Part shown: positions 27,682 to 37,344 of the stretch, piece after piece
How positions within the stretch are numbered: the stretch's first letter is position 1
Layout: every line of letters starts with the position of its first letter
NCBI GenBank assembly: GCA_022736715.1
Contig: DZDJ01000006.1
Span: 62,045-106,053 of the forward strand
Direction: 5' to 3'
Origin: Edaphobacter aggregans
Lineage (GTDB): Bacteria; Acidobacteriota; Terriglobia; Terriglobales; Acidobacteriaceae
Length of the DNA stretch: 44,009 bases
The notes under the pieces: generated by a model
Told to the model about the DNA's origin: nothing
Seen by the model: only the letters and a program-made list of their open reading frames with translations
The model's database searches: none
Translations under genes and position numbers: made by a program

Positions 27682-29304
27682 TCAGAAGTTGCTGTCCACA
27701 ACACCTGGTGGTTTCGGAGGATTCGGCACTTGGGACACTTTCGGAACTTTCGGAACCTTCGGAGCCGGAACAGGGCTTTTCTCCGGCGGCGTCAGGCTCA
27801 GCTTTGGCGCAGCCGGAGCCACCGGAGGCAACGGCATCATCACGGCGCGATGGAGGACCAGATCGCCCTTGTCCACATTCAGCCGGATTCCCTGGCCACC
27901 GCTTCCCACCTGCCCCGTCAAGCTGCCGCCATTGTCGCCGGACTGCTTCGTCAAACTATCAATGTTGGTAGCTATATCTCCATCTGTCGTGCTGCCCTGC
28001 ACGCTGAAGCTGGCCTTTTCCGGCACCGTCAGGCTCACATCGCCATTGCGGTTGTCCACCTCAATCACGCCCAGCGGCGGGGCGGCCGTCAAGACCACAT
28101 CGCCATTGCTGTTCTCCACATGTAGATCGCCAGCCACCTGGCTCAGTTCAATGTCCTTCGAGCGCGTCTTCAGCGTCACTGGCCCCAGAATGCGGTCCGC
28201 CGTCAAATCGCCGGAATCCATGGTCAACGAGCCATCCAGCCGCACCAGGTCAAAATCCGTCCTGCTGGAGTGGAAGTGGAACTTGCCGCGAACATGCTCC
28301 AGGTGCGTATCGCCAAAGAAGTCGCCGTCCAGCGCCACCGGACCATCAATCTCCGAGATCGTTGCGTCGTTCACCTGTCCCGTCAGATTCACCGGGCCGG
28401 TCACCGCATGAGCCGAAAAGTCCCCGTCAGAGAGCTTCGCTGTCGCCGGACCTGTAATCGCATCCAGTTGCACATCGCCATGCGCATTCACAACCGCTAC
28501 CGGTCCTTTGATGGCACTCACCTGCACATCTCCGCGGCCTGCCTTCACAAAAACAGGAGCATCTGCCGGCATCGTAATGGTCACATCCACCGTTGCGCCA
28601 TTCGTATCCGGAATCCGCACTCCCAGGCTCTGGTTCGTTGAGGTCACCTGCGGGTTCAACTCCTGCATCTTCCGGCCAGCGTCAGAGTCAGAGTTGGTAT
28701 AAACCGTCTTGTACAACTGCACATGCACCTGGCCATCCTGGCTGGAACCGGTGATACTCACATCTCCGCGCGGATTCTCAATGCTAAAGCCAGCTCCCTT
28801 GGCCAGCGTCAGCGTCTGGGTCACCGTGTCTTCATGCTTGCGCCCGAAAAACTGGTTCCAGTCGTCACTGTTGTCAATGCCCATCTGGCTGCCAATCGCA
28901 CCCCAGTTGACGTGGTTCGCCCCACCGGCAATCGCACCCGCAACCACCAGCAGCACCAGCAGAAAGACCACCCCACCACCCACGCCACGGCGCACCGGCC
29001 GGTTCGCATGAGAAAACATCTGGTCCAGCGCCCATTCCAGCACCAGCAGAATGCCCGCGCCAATCAGCAGCAACGGCCACCAGTGCGCATACCACTGCCA
29101 GAAAAGGTGTCCCGGAATTTTGCCCAACTGGATCAGCAGCGCAATCACGCCAATGCCAATCAGAATCACCGGCCCCAGAATGGACCCGCGACGCGCATAA
29201 CGCATCTGCGCACGGAGCTGGTACCGTTGCGCCCGCATCTGCTCCCGCATCATGCGCCGCTGCGCTTTCATCTGCTCACGGGACGGTGGAGGATACGCAC
29301 CCAT
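27682..29304 (-). CDS. Membrane-anchored DUF4097 beta-strand repeat protein
   Basis: A 540-residue protein. The N-terminus is strongly basic (Met/Arg/Gln-rich, MKAQRRMMREQMRAQRYQLR), followed by three membrane helices (about 43-60, 70-90 and 105-128), the first two resembling the LiaI/LiaF-like membrane region. From about 170 to 500 the sequence is a series of short strands with recurring DGDxxAxxITGPV, GDxxLxxVxGxxxxx and NGDVxL units, the DUF4097 beta-helix-like fold. The tail is Pro/Lys-rich. It is probably an extracytoplasmic sensor or scaffold; no enzyme motif is visible. Start ATG 29304 has GGGGAGG about 6 bases upstream and lies 2 bp after the stop of the B-box gene. Last gene of the ECF operon. 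Confidence 0.82.
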   Translation of the reverse strand: MGAYPPPSREQMKAQRRMMREQMRAQRYQLRAQMRYARRGSILGPVILIGIGVIALLIQLGKIPGHLFWQWYAHWWPLLLIGAGILLVLEWALDQMFSHANRPVRRGVGGGVVFLLVLLVVAGAIAGGANHVNWGAIGSQMGIDNSDDWNQFFGRKHEDTVTQTLTLAKGAGFSIENPRGDVSITGSSQDGQVHVQLYKTVYTNSDSDAGRKMQELNPQVTSTNQSLGVRIPDTNGATVDVTITMPADAPVFVKAGRGDVQVSAIKGPVAVVNAHGDVQLDAITGPATAKLSDGDFSAHAVTGPVNLTGQVNDATISEIDGPVALDGDFFGDTHLEHVRGKFHFHSSRTDFDLVRLDGSLTMDSGDLTADRILGPVTLKTRSKDIELSQVAGDLHVENSNGDVVLTAAPPLGVIEVDNRNGDVSLTVPEKASFSVQGSTTDGDIATNIDSLTKQSGDNGGSLTGQVGSGGQGIRLNVDKGDLVLHRAVMMPLPPVAPAAPKLSLTPPEKSPVPAPKVPKVPKVSQVPNPPKPPGVVDSNF

Positions 29305-29306
29305 CG

Positions 29307-30503
29307 CTACCTCCCCTCGCCCGCTACGGAATCATGGTTCACCGGCCCGGATGCCGGAGGCATCGTCTGTGGACCAGGCGCTGGCGGCATTGAGCAGCCT
29401 TCCGCCTGTGCATTGCCGTAGGTCACGCGCTCGGCAATCACCAGCAGCCCCAGCACAATGATGTAAAACGGCCAGCTTTTCCCCCAGCTCAGCACATTCC
29501 AGGTGTCCATCAACGCCAGCACGCCCGTCAACATCAGGAATGCCGGCCCCTTCAGGCAGCGCACCACATACCAGCGATAGGTCGCCGAACCATCATCGGC
29601 CAACCCCACGCCAGCCTCCTGCATCTTGCGAACGAACATCCAGATGCCCAGACCAATCAGCAGAAACGGCCAACCGCCTGCCAGCCAGCGCGAACTGAAG
29701 ATATTCATCGTCCCCAGCAGGAAGAAGACGCCCAGACCGATCAGCACGATGGCTCCGACCGGCAAAGAACTTCCACCCGGCTGAAAGCCATCTCCCGCCA
29801 GCGGAACCTGCTGCGGCATCGGTGGTACTGCATTGCCAGCATAAGGATCGGGACCTGCTGGGGACGATGAATACGAAGATTGCGGCGGAGGTGCTGGTGG
29901 GGGAGGTGGATAATTGGCTGCCGGTGGTGCGTATCCAGCACTGGTACCTGCTCCCGGCATTGCCGAAGTCCCGGACCTGCGCAGCCCAAGACGTTCATCC
30001 AGATCATTCAACCCAAACGGATTCGGCAACGAATCCCCATCTCGTCGCGCCTTGGCCGTCTGGTAGGCATCTATCACCTGGTAAAAGAACCAGAAGCCGA
30101 TCATGATGCCAAAGAACGCCGCCTTGTCAGACAGACTTACCAGCACCGCAAAAACAACCAGATGCACCAGCGCCTTCACAAACTGGCCGTTATACATGGC
30201 GCCGACGCCGGGAATCATACCCAGCAGTGCCCCCAGCGTTGGACTGGGGCCGCCCGGTGGCGGCGGCGGAGGAGGAGGAACCGCTCCGCTATAGGAATAG
30301 TTCACACCGCCAGCGTTGCCGCTCACCGTGTAACCGACACCGGGAGCGGCAGCAGCCGGTCCGGAAGCGCTGAGTTTTGCTTCAAGGCATGGCTCGCAAA
30401 AAACCGCCTGCCCCACCGTCTTCATGCAATCGCGGCAAAGTGGCTTGCCACAGTCCTGGCAGAATGCTGTTTTTTCTACGTCTGGATGATTTGCGCAATT
30501 CAT
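29307..30503 (-). CDS. B-box zinc-finger membrane protein (LiaF-like membrane region)
   Basis: A 398-residue protein. Residues 1-45 form a B-box-type zinc finger with the ladder C-H-C-C-C-C-C-C (MNCANHPDVEKTAFCQDCGK, PLCRDCM, FCEPC). A Pro/Gly linker (PPPPPPPGGPSP) precedes a helix pair (about 85-135, LGALLGMIPGVGAMYNGQ then VVFAVLVSL and FFYQVIDAY), a second Pro-rich linker, and four membrane helices in the last third (AIVLIGLGVFFLLGTMN, WPFLLIGLGIWMFV, FLMLTGVLALM, FYIIVLGLLVIAE), which resemble DUF5668/LiaF-like segments. The ATG overlaps the anti-sigma stop (ATGA). Its position suggests signalling between the membrane and the sigma/anti-sigma pair; the zinc finger may mediate protein contact. 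Confidence 0.8.
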   Translation of the reverse strand: MNCANHPDVEKTAFCQDCGKPLCRDCMKTVGQAVFCEPCLEAKLSASGPAAAAPGVGYTVSGNAGGVNYSYSGAVPPPPPPPPGGPSPTLGALLGMIPGVGAMYNGQFVKALVHLVVFAVLVSLSDKAAFFGIMIGFWFFYQVIDAYQTAKARRDGDSLPNPFGLNDLDERLGLRRSGTSAMPGAGTSAGYAPPAANYPPPPPAPPPQSSYSSSPAGPDPYAGNAVPPMPQQVPLAGDGFQPGGSSLPVGAIVLIGLGVFFLLGTMNIFSSRWLAGGWPFLLIGLGIWMFVRKMQEAGVGLADDGSATYRWYVVRCLKGPAFLMLTGVLALMDTWNVLSWGKSWPFYIIVLGLLVIAERVTYGNAQAEGCSMPPAPGPQTMPPASGPVNHDSVAGEGR

Positions 30504-31603
30504 GCCAACTTCCTTTCCGAAAAGCCATGTTCAACGAAATTGATTTGAACTGGTTCGTTCTTTTCCTGCCATTTTTCGCCGGTGCACCATGCCATCTCCC
30601 CTGGGCGCGCTTCCAGCCAGTTACTGCAAAACCCTTCGTTACAACAGCCATCACTCTGCACAGGATACGCAGCCTGCTCTACGCTGCCACCCTCAAAATA
30701 ACCATCCTGATAATTGTCCTGTGGCGCAGCTTTCCGCGTTGGCCCCGGCTGCTTGTCCTGTGTTCTCGCAGTGTGTGTGTCGCTGTTCACCTGCCGCAGA
30801 CTGGTGCCATTGCCCGGCGCTGCGGGTCTCTGCTCCTCTTTTTTCTCCGGTGCGGGACTCTGCTCCTGCAAGCGTGGCTGCGGCTCGCTGTTTACCCGTG
30901 GCTCCTGGTCGGTCGCCCGGCGCAGCTCCTGCACCCGGGACTCCAGCTCATACACCACGCGCAGATTGTCGTAGTATCGCACCACATGCGCATTGGCCTC
31001 GTAAAACTGCCGACGCAAACTGCTCGGACGCAGATCAATCGCAGCAATATCCGACAACCGCACGCCCAGCAGATTCATGGTGAGCGAAATGGAGAAGAAC
31101 GCCATCGCCGCCGTCATCGCCAGCCGTGGCTGCAACAACGTCTGACGGACCGCCACCAGATTGGCCCTCTGCCACAGTGGGGCTTTCTTGCCATAAGCAG
31201 GCACGGCGGTCTGGCTCCGATATACGCCTGGGTATGTATTCGGATTCGTGGCCGGAGGAATTGACGCACTGCTCATTACCGGGGACTGCGAGCCGACAAA
31301 CGGCGCCGTCACTGCGGGATCCTTACCACTGGTCTGCGCCAGAATCCGATCCACCAGACCCATCGGCGCTTCTGGCTGATCCCCCTTCAGCATCTCCAGC
31401 CATGCCAGCCCACGCCGCGCTTCCTGCGTCATTCCGGCGCAGGCCGCACAGGCCACCACATGCTGGTCAAACGCCGCCTGCTCCGCGCTGGTCAACAGAC
31501 CGTCCAGCGCATCGGCCAGAACCGACTCGCAAGTTGCGCAGGACACCGGTCCGGCCTGGCCGCCCTGCTGTCCTGCACTACCGAATTGGCTCTTATCCAC
31601 CAT
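30500..31603 (-). CDS. Zinc-finger anti-sigma factor
   Basis: A 367-residue protein. N-terminal residues about 20-62 form a zf-HC2-type anti-sigma domain (CATCESVLADALDGLLTSAE..FDQHVVACAACAGM) with the HxxxCxxC zinc motif. A Pro/Ser/Thr linker leads to a membrane helix (about 180-200, LAMTAAMAFFSISLTMNLLGV) and a C-terminal region with a coiled-coil-like helix (YDNLRVVYELESRVQELRRA) followed by Gln/Glu/Pro-rich sequence. It presumably holds the ECF sigma factor at the membrane until a signal arrives. It starts directly after the sigma stop (TAA then ATG) and overlaps the next gene by 4 bases, so the three are translationally coupled. Confidence 0.88.
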   Translation of the reverse strand: MVDKSQFGSAGQQGGQAGPVSCATCESVLADALDGLLTSAEQAAFDQHVVACAACAGMTQEARRGLAWLEMLKGDQPEAPMGLVDRILAQTSGKDPAVTAPFVGSQSPVMSSASIPPATNPNTYPGVYRSQTAVPAYGKKAPLWQRANLVAVRQTLLQPRLAMTAAMAFFSISLTMNLLGVRLSDIAAIDLRPSSLRRQFYEANAHVVRYYDNLRVVYELESRVQELRRATDQEPRVNSEPQPRLQEQSPAPEKKEEQRPAAPGNGTSLRQVNSDTHTARTQDKQPGPTRKAAPQDNYQDGYFEGGSVEQAAYPVQSDGCCNEGFCSNWLEARPGEMAWCTGEKWQEKNEPVQINFVEHGFSERKLA

Positions 31604-32395
31604 TTACATCACCTGCCCTTGTGTACGTTCCAGAATCCTTGCAAGTTCCCCGCGACCGCGGCTGATCCGGCTCTTCACGGTTCCTTCGGGGATGCGCAGC
31701 ACCTGGGCAATTTCCTTGTAATCCAGGTCCTCCAGGTCCCGCAGAATCACCGCTTCCCGCAGTTCCGGAGAAAGCTGTTTCAGCGCCACCTGCACCCGCA
31801 CCTTCAACTCCATCCGCGCAACGTGGTCATGCTGCGTCGGCCTGCTGTCCGCCAGCCGGTCAGACATTGTGGGACCATCTTCCTCGCCCGGCCAGTGCTC
31901 ATCCATCGAATCTGTGACGCGCTCCTGCCGGCTGCGGCGGAAGTGGTCTACCAGCAAATTGCGCGACAGCGTGGTGACCCAGGTCTGAAAACTGCCTTTT
32001 TCCAGATCAAAACTGTTCAGGTTGCGATAAACCTTCAGAAAAACTTCCTGCGTCAGGTCCTCAGCGTCCGTTGCGGAGCCGGTAAAACGATAACAGATGG
32101 AGTAGACCCGGCGATGATGCGAAACCACCAGCGACTGCCATGCTTCGGCATCACCGGTACGGCACTGGCGCACCAGCCGCTCGGTCTCGCGTCCATCATC
32201 CTGGCCTGCTCCGCTGTGTCGATCCAATGCCCGATCTCCCGCCCGTCCCTGCCTGGCAGCCTGCTCCCGCTGAACCGCTTTGCGCACCGGCCTGCGAACG
32301 GGAATCGCCACCGGTGCTGACCAAACCGTGCTGGCAATCGCGCCCATGCAACCCAATACGCGCCCTGACGACAGAATGTTCCACGCAGTGTCCAC
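31604..32395 (-). CDS. ECF-family RNA polymerase sigma factor
   Basis: The open frame codes for 263 residues from a GTG at 32395, but the first ~55 residues lack homology and no good ribosome site precedes that GTG. A TTG start 56 codons in (GGGAG 8-9 bases before it) would give a typical 207-residue ECF factor, so the true start is uncertain. Region 2 is clear (about 75-150: VVSHHRRVYSICYRFTGSATDAEDLTQEVFLKVYRNLNSF, WVTTLSRNLLVDHFRR), as is region 4 (about 195-255: LKQLSPELREAVILRDLEDL, YKEIAQVLRIPEGTVKSRISRGR). It directs RNA polymerase to envelope or stress promoters, including probably its own. It heads the operon with the adjoining anti-sigma factor. Confidence 0.92.
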   Translation of the reverse strand: MDTAWNILSSGRVLGCMGAIASTVWSAPVAIPVRRPVRKAVQREQAARQGRAGDRALDRHSGAGQDDGRETERLVRQCRTGDAEAWQSLVVSHHRRVYSICYRFTGSATDAEDLTQEVFLKVYRNLNSFDLEKGSFQTWVTTLSRNLLVDHFRRSRQERVTDSMDEHWPGEEDGPTMSDRLADSRPTQHDHVARMELKVRVQVALKQLSPELREAVILRDLEDLDYKEIAQVLRIPEGTVKSRISRGRGELARILERTQGQVM

Positions 32396-32804
32396 CTATA
32401 ACGCACCGTAAACCCGCGGCTCCGGTCCACAATTTCCTGCAACGAGCAGAACTGCTCTGCCCACTGCTCTGCGTCCTATCCATCCTACTGATAAAAAAGC
32501 AGCAACCGGCTGGATATTTCTTGACGAAATCCAATTTTTTTCACAATTTCACGCCCATTTCTGCCGTGAAATTTTTCCATCACTGCCTGCACCAGCCGGT
32601 TCCGCCGCCAGGGTGGGTTTTCCGGTGCGTATCCCTGCCCTCCGCTTCAGCTTGCGAACCAGACACGCAGGCCAGCAGACCGGCCACCCACTGCTGCTCT
32701 GGAACAGAGCCAGCGTGGAGATCCAGCATCTTATTCAAAAGAAAATAGATAAAATCAGAAAAAATATACCCCGCACGCGCTTCCCTGTCCTTCCGCCGTG
32801 GGCC
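32396..32804. other. Intergenic region upstream of the ECF operon and SnoaL gene
   Basis: About 410 bp between divergent genes. The minus-strand half should hold the ECF operon promoter; I could not identify a convincing GGAAC-type -35. The plus-strand end holds the TATAAT promoter of the SnoaL gene. No RNA gene or repeat is seen. Confidence 0.45.
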
Positions 32805-32810
32805 TATAAT
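32782..32810 (+). promoter_or_regulatory. Promoter of the SnoaL-like gene
   Basis: A perfect -10 TATAAT lies at 32805-32810, with a weak -35 (TTCCCT or TCCCTG at 32781-32787) 17-18 bases upstream. The leader would be only about 20 bases, with AAGGAGG (32822-32828) followed by ATG at 32836. Confidence 0.65.
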
Positions 32811-32835
32811 TCACCCCCAACAAGGAGGAACGTCT

Positions 32836-33279
32836 ATGTCTGCCGAGAACAAAGAAGTCGTACGCAAGTTCATGGACGAATGTTGGAACCAAGGCAAGCT
32901 GGAACGAGTGCGCGACCTTGTTTCTGAAAAATGCCACCATCATGACCCGGTCTTCCCGAACCTCGCTCCGGGCACGGAGAACCTGAAAAAGCACATCAGC
33001 ATGTGCCGGAATGGTTTCCCTGACCTGAACTTCAAAATTGACGACATGATTGCCGAGCGGAACGAAGTCGTCATCCACTGGTCCGCCCGCGGCACCCACA
33101 AAGGCCAGTTTCTGGGAATGCCTCCCACCAGCCAGAAGGCCAACGTCACCGGCACCTCAATTTACAGACTCGAAAACGGAAAGATCACGGAGCAATGGTC
33201 TGACTGGAATCTGATGTCGCTCATGAACCAATTGGGCATCATCGCTGCTCCGGGAGCGGAGGCAAAGGCTGCCCGCTGA
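32836..33279 (+). CDS. SnoaL-like (NTF2-fold) protein
   Basis: A 147-residue cytoplasmic protein of the SnoaL/ketosteroid-isomerase-like fold. Diagnostic segments: VVRKFMDECWNQGKLERV, HDPVFPN (the fold's His-Asp pocket), ISMCRNGFPDLNFKIDDMIAE, EVVIHWSARGTHKGQFLGMPPTSQ, and GKITEQWSDWN. The name comes from polyketide cyclases, but many homologues have no known substrate and the gene stands alone here, so no reaction is assigned. It has a strong ribosome site and its own promoter and ends before a bidirectional terminator shared with rho. Confidence 0.85.
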   Translation: MSAENKEVVRKFMDECWNQGKLERVRDLVSEKCHHHDPVFPNLAPGTENLKKHISMCRNGFPDLNFKIDDMIAERNEVVIHWSARGTHKGQFLGMPPTSQKANVTGTSIYRLENGKITEQWSDWNLMSLMNQLGIIAAPGAEAKAAR

Positions 33280-33330
33280 TACGGCGCATCCATCCTGCCT
33301 TCGCATCCACCCTGCCCCGGTTGTCAAAAT

Positions 33331-33365
33331 AAAAAAGCCCTGAGCATCCGGCCCAGGGCTTTTTT
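33331..33365. terminator. Bidirectional terminator between SnoaL gene and rho
   Basis: AAAAAAGCCCTG (33331-33342) and CAGGGCTTTTTT (33354-33365) form a perfect 12-bp stem with an 11-base loop. The A/T ends give U-tracts on both strands. Confidence 0.92.
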
Positions 33366-33382
33366 GAAGCTCGCAGAACGCT

Positions 33383-34633
<1,251 letters not shown>

Positions 34634-34724
34634 TGTCACCTGCTGATGGGGATTGTGCTGGAGGGATTGATTCCGGAAGGTGTCTATAAGGGTCGATTCA
34701 AGGTAATTGATTCATTGCCATCAG

Positions 34725-34765
34725 GCAAGAGCAGACCGCGCAATTAAGCTGCGCGGCGCTCTTGC
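34725..34765 (-). terminator. Long hairpin overlapping the rpoZ stop codon
   Basis: GCAAGAGC (34725-34732) pairs with GCTCTTGC (34758-34765) and CCGCGCA (34736-34742) with TGCGCGG (34750-34756). The stop codon of rpoZ lies in the loop. No T-tract follows, so it may regulate or attenuate read-through into rho rather than terminate fully. Confidence 0.5.
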
Positions 34766-34965
34766 ACTTTGGCGGAGTCCTTCGCCGGGGCCGTCGCTGT
34801 GCTCATCGGCACAGTCTCGCGGAAACGCTCCAGCACTTCGTTGGTCGTGTCCTGCAGACGGGTGTTCGGCTTGTGCAGCTTGCGCGTCGCCTTCGATGCA
34901 AGCTGGCAAAGCTCATAGCGGTTGGTTACGTGGGTCAATGCCCCAAAAATCAAGTCAGAGCGCAT
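34744..34965 (-). CDS. rpoZ: RNA polymerase omega subunit (short form)
   Basis: A 73-residue protein. The segment THVTNRYELCQLASKATRKLH aligns in pattern with the omega/Rpb6 NRFxLxxxAxxRAR region, and TTNEVLERF with the following helix. Omega binds the beta-prime subunit and helps RNA polymerase assemble. The C-terminal ~20 residues (PMSTATAPAKDSAKVQERRAA) are Ala/Thr-rich and probably flexible. AAGGAG lies 7 bases before the ATG. It is shorter than E. coli omega (91 residues). It could alternatively be annotated as a hypothetical small protein, but the motif and the rho neighbour favour rpoZ. Confidence 0.75.
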   Translation of the reverse strand: MRSDLIFGALTHVTNRYELCQLASKATRKLHKPNTRLQDTTNEVLERFRETVPMSTATAPAKDSAKVQERRAA

Positions 34966-35636
34966 GGTATTTCTCCTTCATTCCTTTCTGGTTCCGCGTT
35001 ACTCAGGCCTGTTCTGTCATCTCCGGCCCAGTCGCATGTTTACAAACATCAGTAAAATCCTTCGCTGCTTTTTCTGTGCTACCCCACATGCAGATCCCCA
35101 CGACCTTTTAGACGCGGCACACTGCATTTGCGGTGTAGTATTTTTTCACATTCACCGGAGAACTTTCGGAGCAATCCCGCACAGTTACGCCAACTGCCAG
35201 ATCATCCATTATTTGAATGGAAGTACCGGGTGCGCTGCACTCCGTGAGACGTCCGCCTCTTACACGATGCCGGTTCAGGTCGGCCAGATTCGCTGAACCG
35301 TGATTCCTTGCCTACAGCCGCACGCAACCCATACAGATTTTGGCAACCACCTAAATTGGCAACCACCTAATCTATCGATGTCCCTGCCGTGTCTTAGCGA
35401 ACCAATGTCCTCCGGAAACCGCCGGTGCAGCAACTGAACCTGCTGCCGGAGGCCGTTACGTGGCCGTGACAATGTTGAAGTTATCGCGGATGCGGTCAAA
35501 GGTCAATACTTTTTTTAGAATATGGGATTCCAGAGGTCTCCGCAAAAACGGATATTTCAATTCCGACCTGAAAAACCACGGATAGAACTGAAACTGAACC
35601 AGTTATACGCTATCTCCAGAAGCGGTAACAGCCATC
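34966..35636. other. Non-coding region upstream of rpoZ
   Basis: About 670 bp with no supported ORF. It holds an exact 15-base direct repeat TTGGCAACCACCTAA at 35340-35354 and 35356-35370, and a hairpin at 35409-35452 (CCTCCG/CGGAGG enclosing GCAGCA/TGCTGC). Minus-strand TTGACC boxes near 35500 may belong to a promoter, but I cannot place one firmly. No known RNA (6S, SRP, RNase P, tmRNA) is recognised. Confidence 0.45.
35340..35370. repeat. Exact 15-bp direct repeat
   Basis: TTGGCAACCACCTAA occurs at 35340-35354 and again at 35356-35370, one base apart. It lies in the rpoZ upstream region; tandem sites of this kind can be operators, but the factor is unknown. Confidence 0.7.
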
Positions 35637-35660
35637 ACCTGCACCGATAGCGGTGCAGGT
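35637..35660 (-). terminator. Hairpin after comM
   Basis: ACCTGCACCG and CGGTGCAGGT form a perfect 10-bp stem with a 4-base ATAG loop, 8 bases after the comM stop. On the minus strand it is not followed by a clear T-run. Confidence 0.6.
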
Positions 35661-35668
35661 TTCGTCAT

Positions 35669-37261
35669 TCACGACCAGTAACTGCGATCCAGGGTACGGT
35701 ACTGAATGGCCTCGGCAATATGCGGCACCTGAATCTCCGGCTCACCGGCCAGATCGGCAATCGTCCGGGCCACTTTCAGGATGCGGTCATGCGCCCGCGC
35801 ACTCAGTCCCTGCTGCTGCATGGCCCTCTCCAGCAGGTGCTCGGCATCGGAGGTCAGCTCGCAGTACGTCCGAATCTGCCGTGTCCCCATCTGCGCATTG
35901 GCAAAAATCGCGCGCGTGGCCCCATTGGCGGAGCCCTTCGTCCGTTCCTCATCCCGGGCAAAGCGTCCGTGCTGCACCTCGCGGGCACGCAGCACCCGGC
36001 TGCGGATTTCCGCCGAGCCTTCCGCCGCAGCGCCACCGCGCAGCTCCTTATATTGCACCGCCGGAACCTCAATATGGATGTCGATGCGGTCCAGCAGTGG
36101 CCCGGAGACCTTCGACACATAGCGCTGGATCATCGGTGGCGTACACATGCACTCCCGCGACTTGTCATTGAAGTAGCCGCACGGGCAGGGATTCATGGCC
36201 GCGGCCAGCATGAACCGTGCCGGAAAACTCAGGCTCATCGCGGCGCGCGCAATCGTCACCGTGCCATCTTCGAGCGGCTGCCGCATCACCTCCAGCACAT
36301 TCCGCGGAAACTCCGGCAGTTCGTCCAGAAACAGCAGCCCGTTGTGCGCCAGCGAAACCTCCCCTGGTCGCGGAATCATGCCACCGCCGATCAGTCCCGC
36401 ATCGGAGATGGTATGGTGCGGCGAACGAAATGGCCGCTGCGTCACCAGACCAGCCTCTGCATCCAGCACGCCCGCCACGGAGTGGATCTTGGTCGTCTCC
36501 AGCGCTTCGTCGAACCTCAAGGGGGCCAGAATCGAGGGCAGCCGCTTGGCCAGCATGGTTTTGCCACTGCCCGGCGGCCCGATCATCAGAATATTGTGGC
36601 CGCCCGCAGCCGCCACTTCCAGCGCGCGCTTGGCCGTGTGCTGTCCGCGAACATCCTTGAAGTCGAGCGGAAAATGCTGCAACTCATTCAGCAGATCGCG
36701 CGCGGCAGCCCGCAATGGTGTAGCAGTCATTGCTCCCTGTGCTGCCGAGTTCAGCAGCTCGCGCACTTCCAGCAGCGTCTGCACCGGATACACATGCACG
36801 CCCTCCACCACCGCTGCTTCCCGCGCATTGCCCGCTGGAATAATCAGGTTGCGGATGCCTTTTTCGCGCGCCGCCACCGCAATCGGCAGCATTCCCTGCA
36901 CCGCGCGCAGGCCGCCATCCAGCCCCAGTTCGCCCACCAGCAGAAACTCACTCAGATCTTTCAGCAGCAGCGCGCCATACGCGCCCAGAATGCCGATGGC
37001 AATCGGCAGATCAAAACCGGAGCCTTCTTTCCTGATGTCCGCCGGAGCCAGATTGATGGTGATCCGCGTCGGCGGAATGTCAAAACCGGAGTTCTTGATG
37101 GCCGAGCGCACGCGGTCGCGGCTTTCGCGCACCGCCGCATCCGGCAGGCCTACGGTGTTGAACTGTTCCTGATCGGTTTTGACTCCGGCAAAGTCGACCT
37201 CAACATCGATGATGTTCGCGTCGATTCCATAAACAGCAGCACTGCGGGCTTTAAAGAGCAT
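35669..37261 (-). CDS. comM: YifB/ComM-family AAA+ ATPase (magnesium-chelatase-like)
   Basis: A 530-residue protein of ComM type. The N-terminal ChlI-like/Lon-like domain (about 20-180: [42 protein letters not shown]) precedes the AAA+ core with Walker [12 protein letters not shown] (227-237), a LFLDELPEF Walker B segment, an insertion with a zinc-like [15 protein letters not shown] cluster, [17 protein letters not shown] and a C-terminal Mg_chelatase_C domain. In Vibrio and others ComM is a hexameric helicase that drives branch migration during natural transformation; it is widespread also in species not known to be competent. It lies 83 bp downstream of the CYTH/CHAD gene, with its own extended -10-like site in the gap. 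Confidence 0.93.
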   Translation of the reverse strand: MLFKARSAAVYGIDANIIDVEVDFAGVKTDQEQFNTVGLPDAAVRESRDRVRSAIKNSGFDIPPTRITINLAPADIRKEGSGFDLPIAIGILGAYGALLLKDLSEFLLVGELGLDGGLRAVQGMLPIAVAAREKGIRNLIIPAGNAREAAVVEGVHVYPVQTLLEVRELLNSAAQGAMTATPLRAAARDLLNELQHFPLDFKDVRGQHTAKRALEVAAAGGHNILMIGPPGSGKTMLAKRLPSILAPLRFDEALETTKIHSVAGVLDAEAGLVTQRPFRSPHHTISDAGLIGGGMIPRPGEVSLAHNGLLFLDELPEFPRNVLEVMRQPLEDGTVTIARAAMSLSFPARFMLAAAMNPCPCGYFNDKSRECMCTPPMIQRYVSKVSGPLLDRIDIHIEVPAVQYKELRGGAAAEGSAEIRSRVLRAREVQHGRFARDEERTKGSANGATRAIFANAQMGTRQIRTYCELTSDAEHLLERAMQQQGLSARAHDRILKVARTIADLAGEPEIQVPHIAEAIQYRTLDRSYWS

Positions 37262-37310
37262 CTATTGGTCGCCTGTTGTTAAGACTGAGGCATTAAATCC
37301 AGTTCCGTGC

Positions 37311-37323
37311 GCCGAGTATAGCA
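37311..37323 (-). promoter_or_regulatory. Extended -10 candidate for comM
   Basis: On the minus strand this reads TGCTATACTCGGC, an extended -10 (TGn-TATACT), 50 bases before the comM start. The identical 13-mer lies upstream of the CYTH/CHAD gene at 38912-38924. No good -35 is seen, as expected for extended -10 promoters. Confidence 0.5.
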
Positions 37324-37344
37324 TCCGCCTTTGTCGGCTTTCAC

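Noticed and set aside
34966..35636. 6S, SRP, RNase P or tmRNA gene in the rpoZ upstream region
   Set aside because: None of their conserved core sequences could be found on either strand.
35720..37282. A 520-codon plus-strand open frame over comM
   Set aside because: Antisense shadow of comM; its Arg/His/Gln-rich translation has no domain pattern, and comM's Walker A and zinc cluster are certain.
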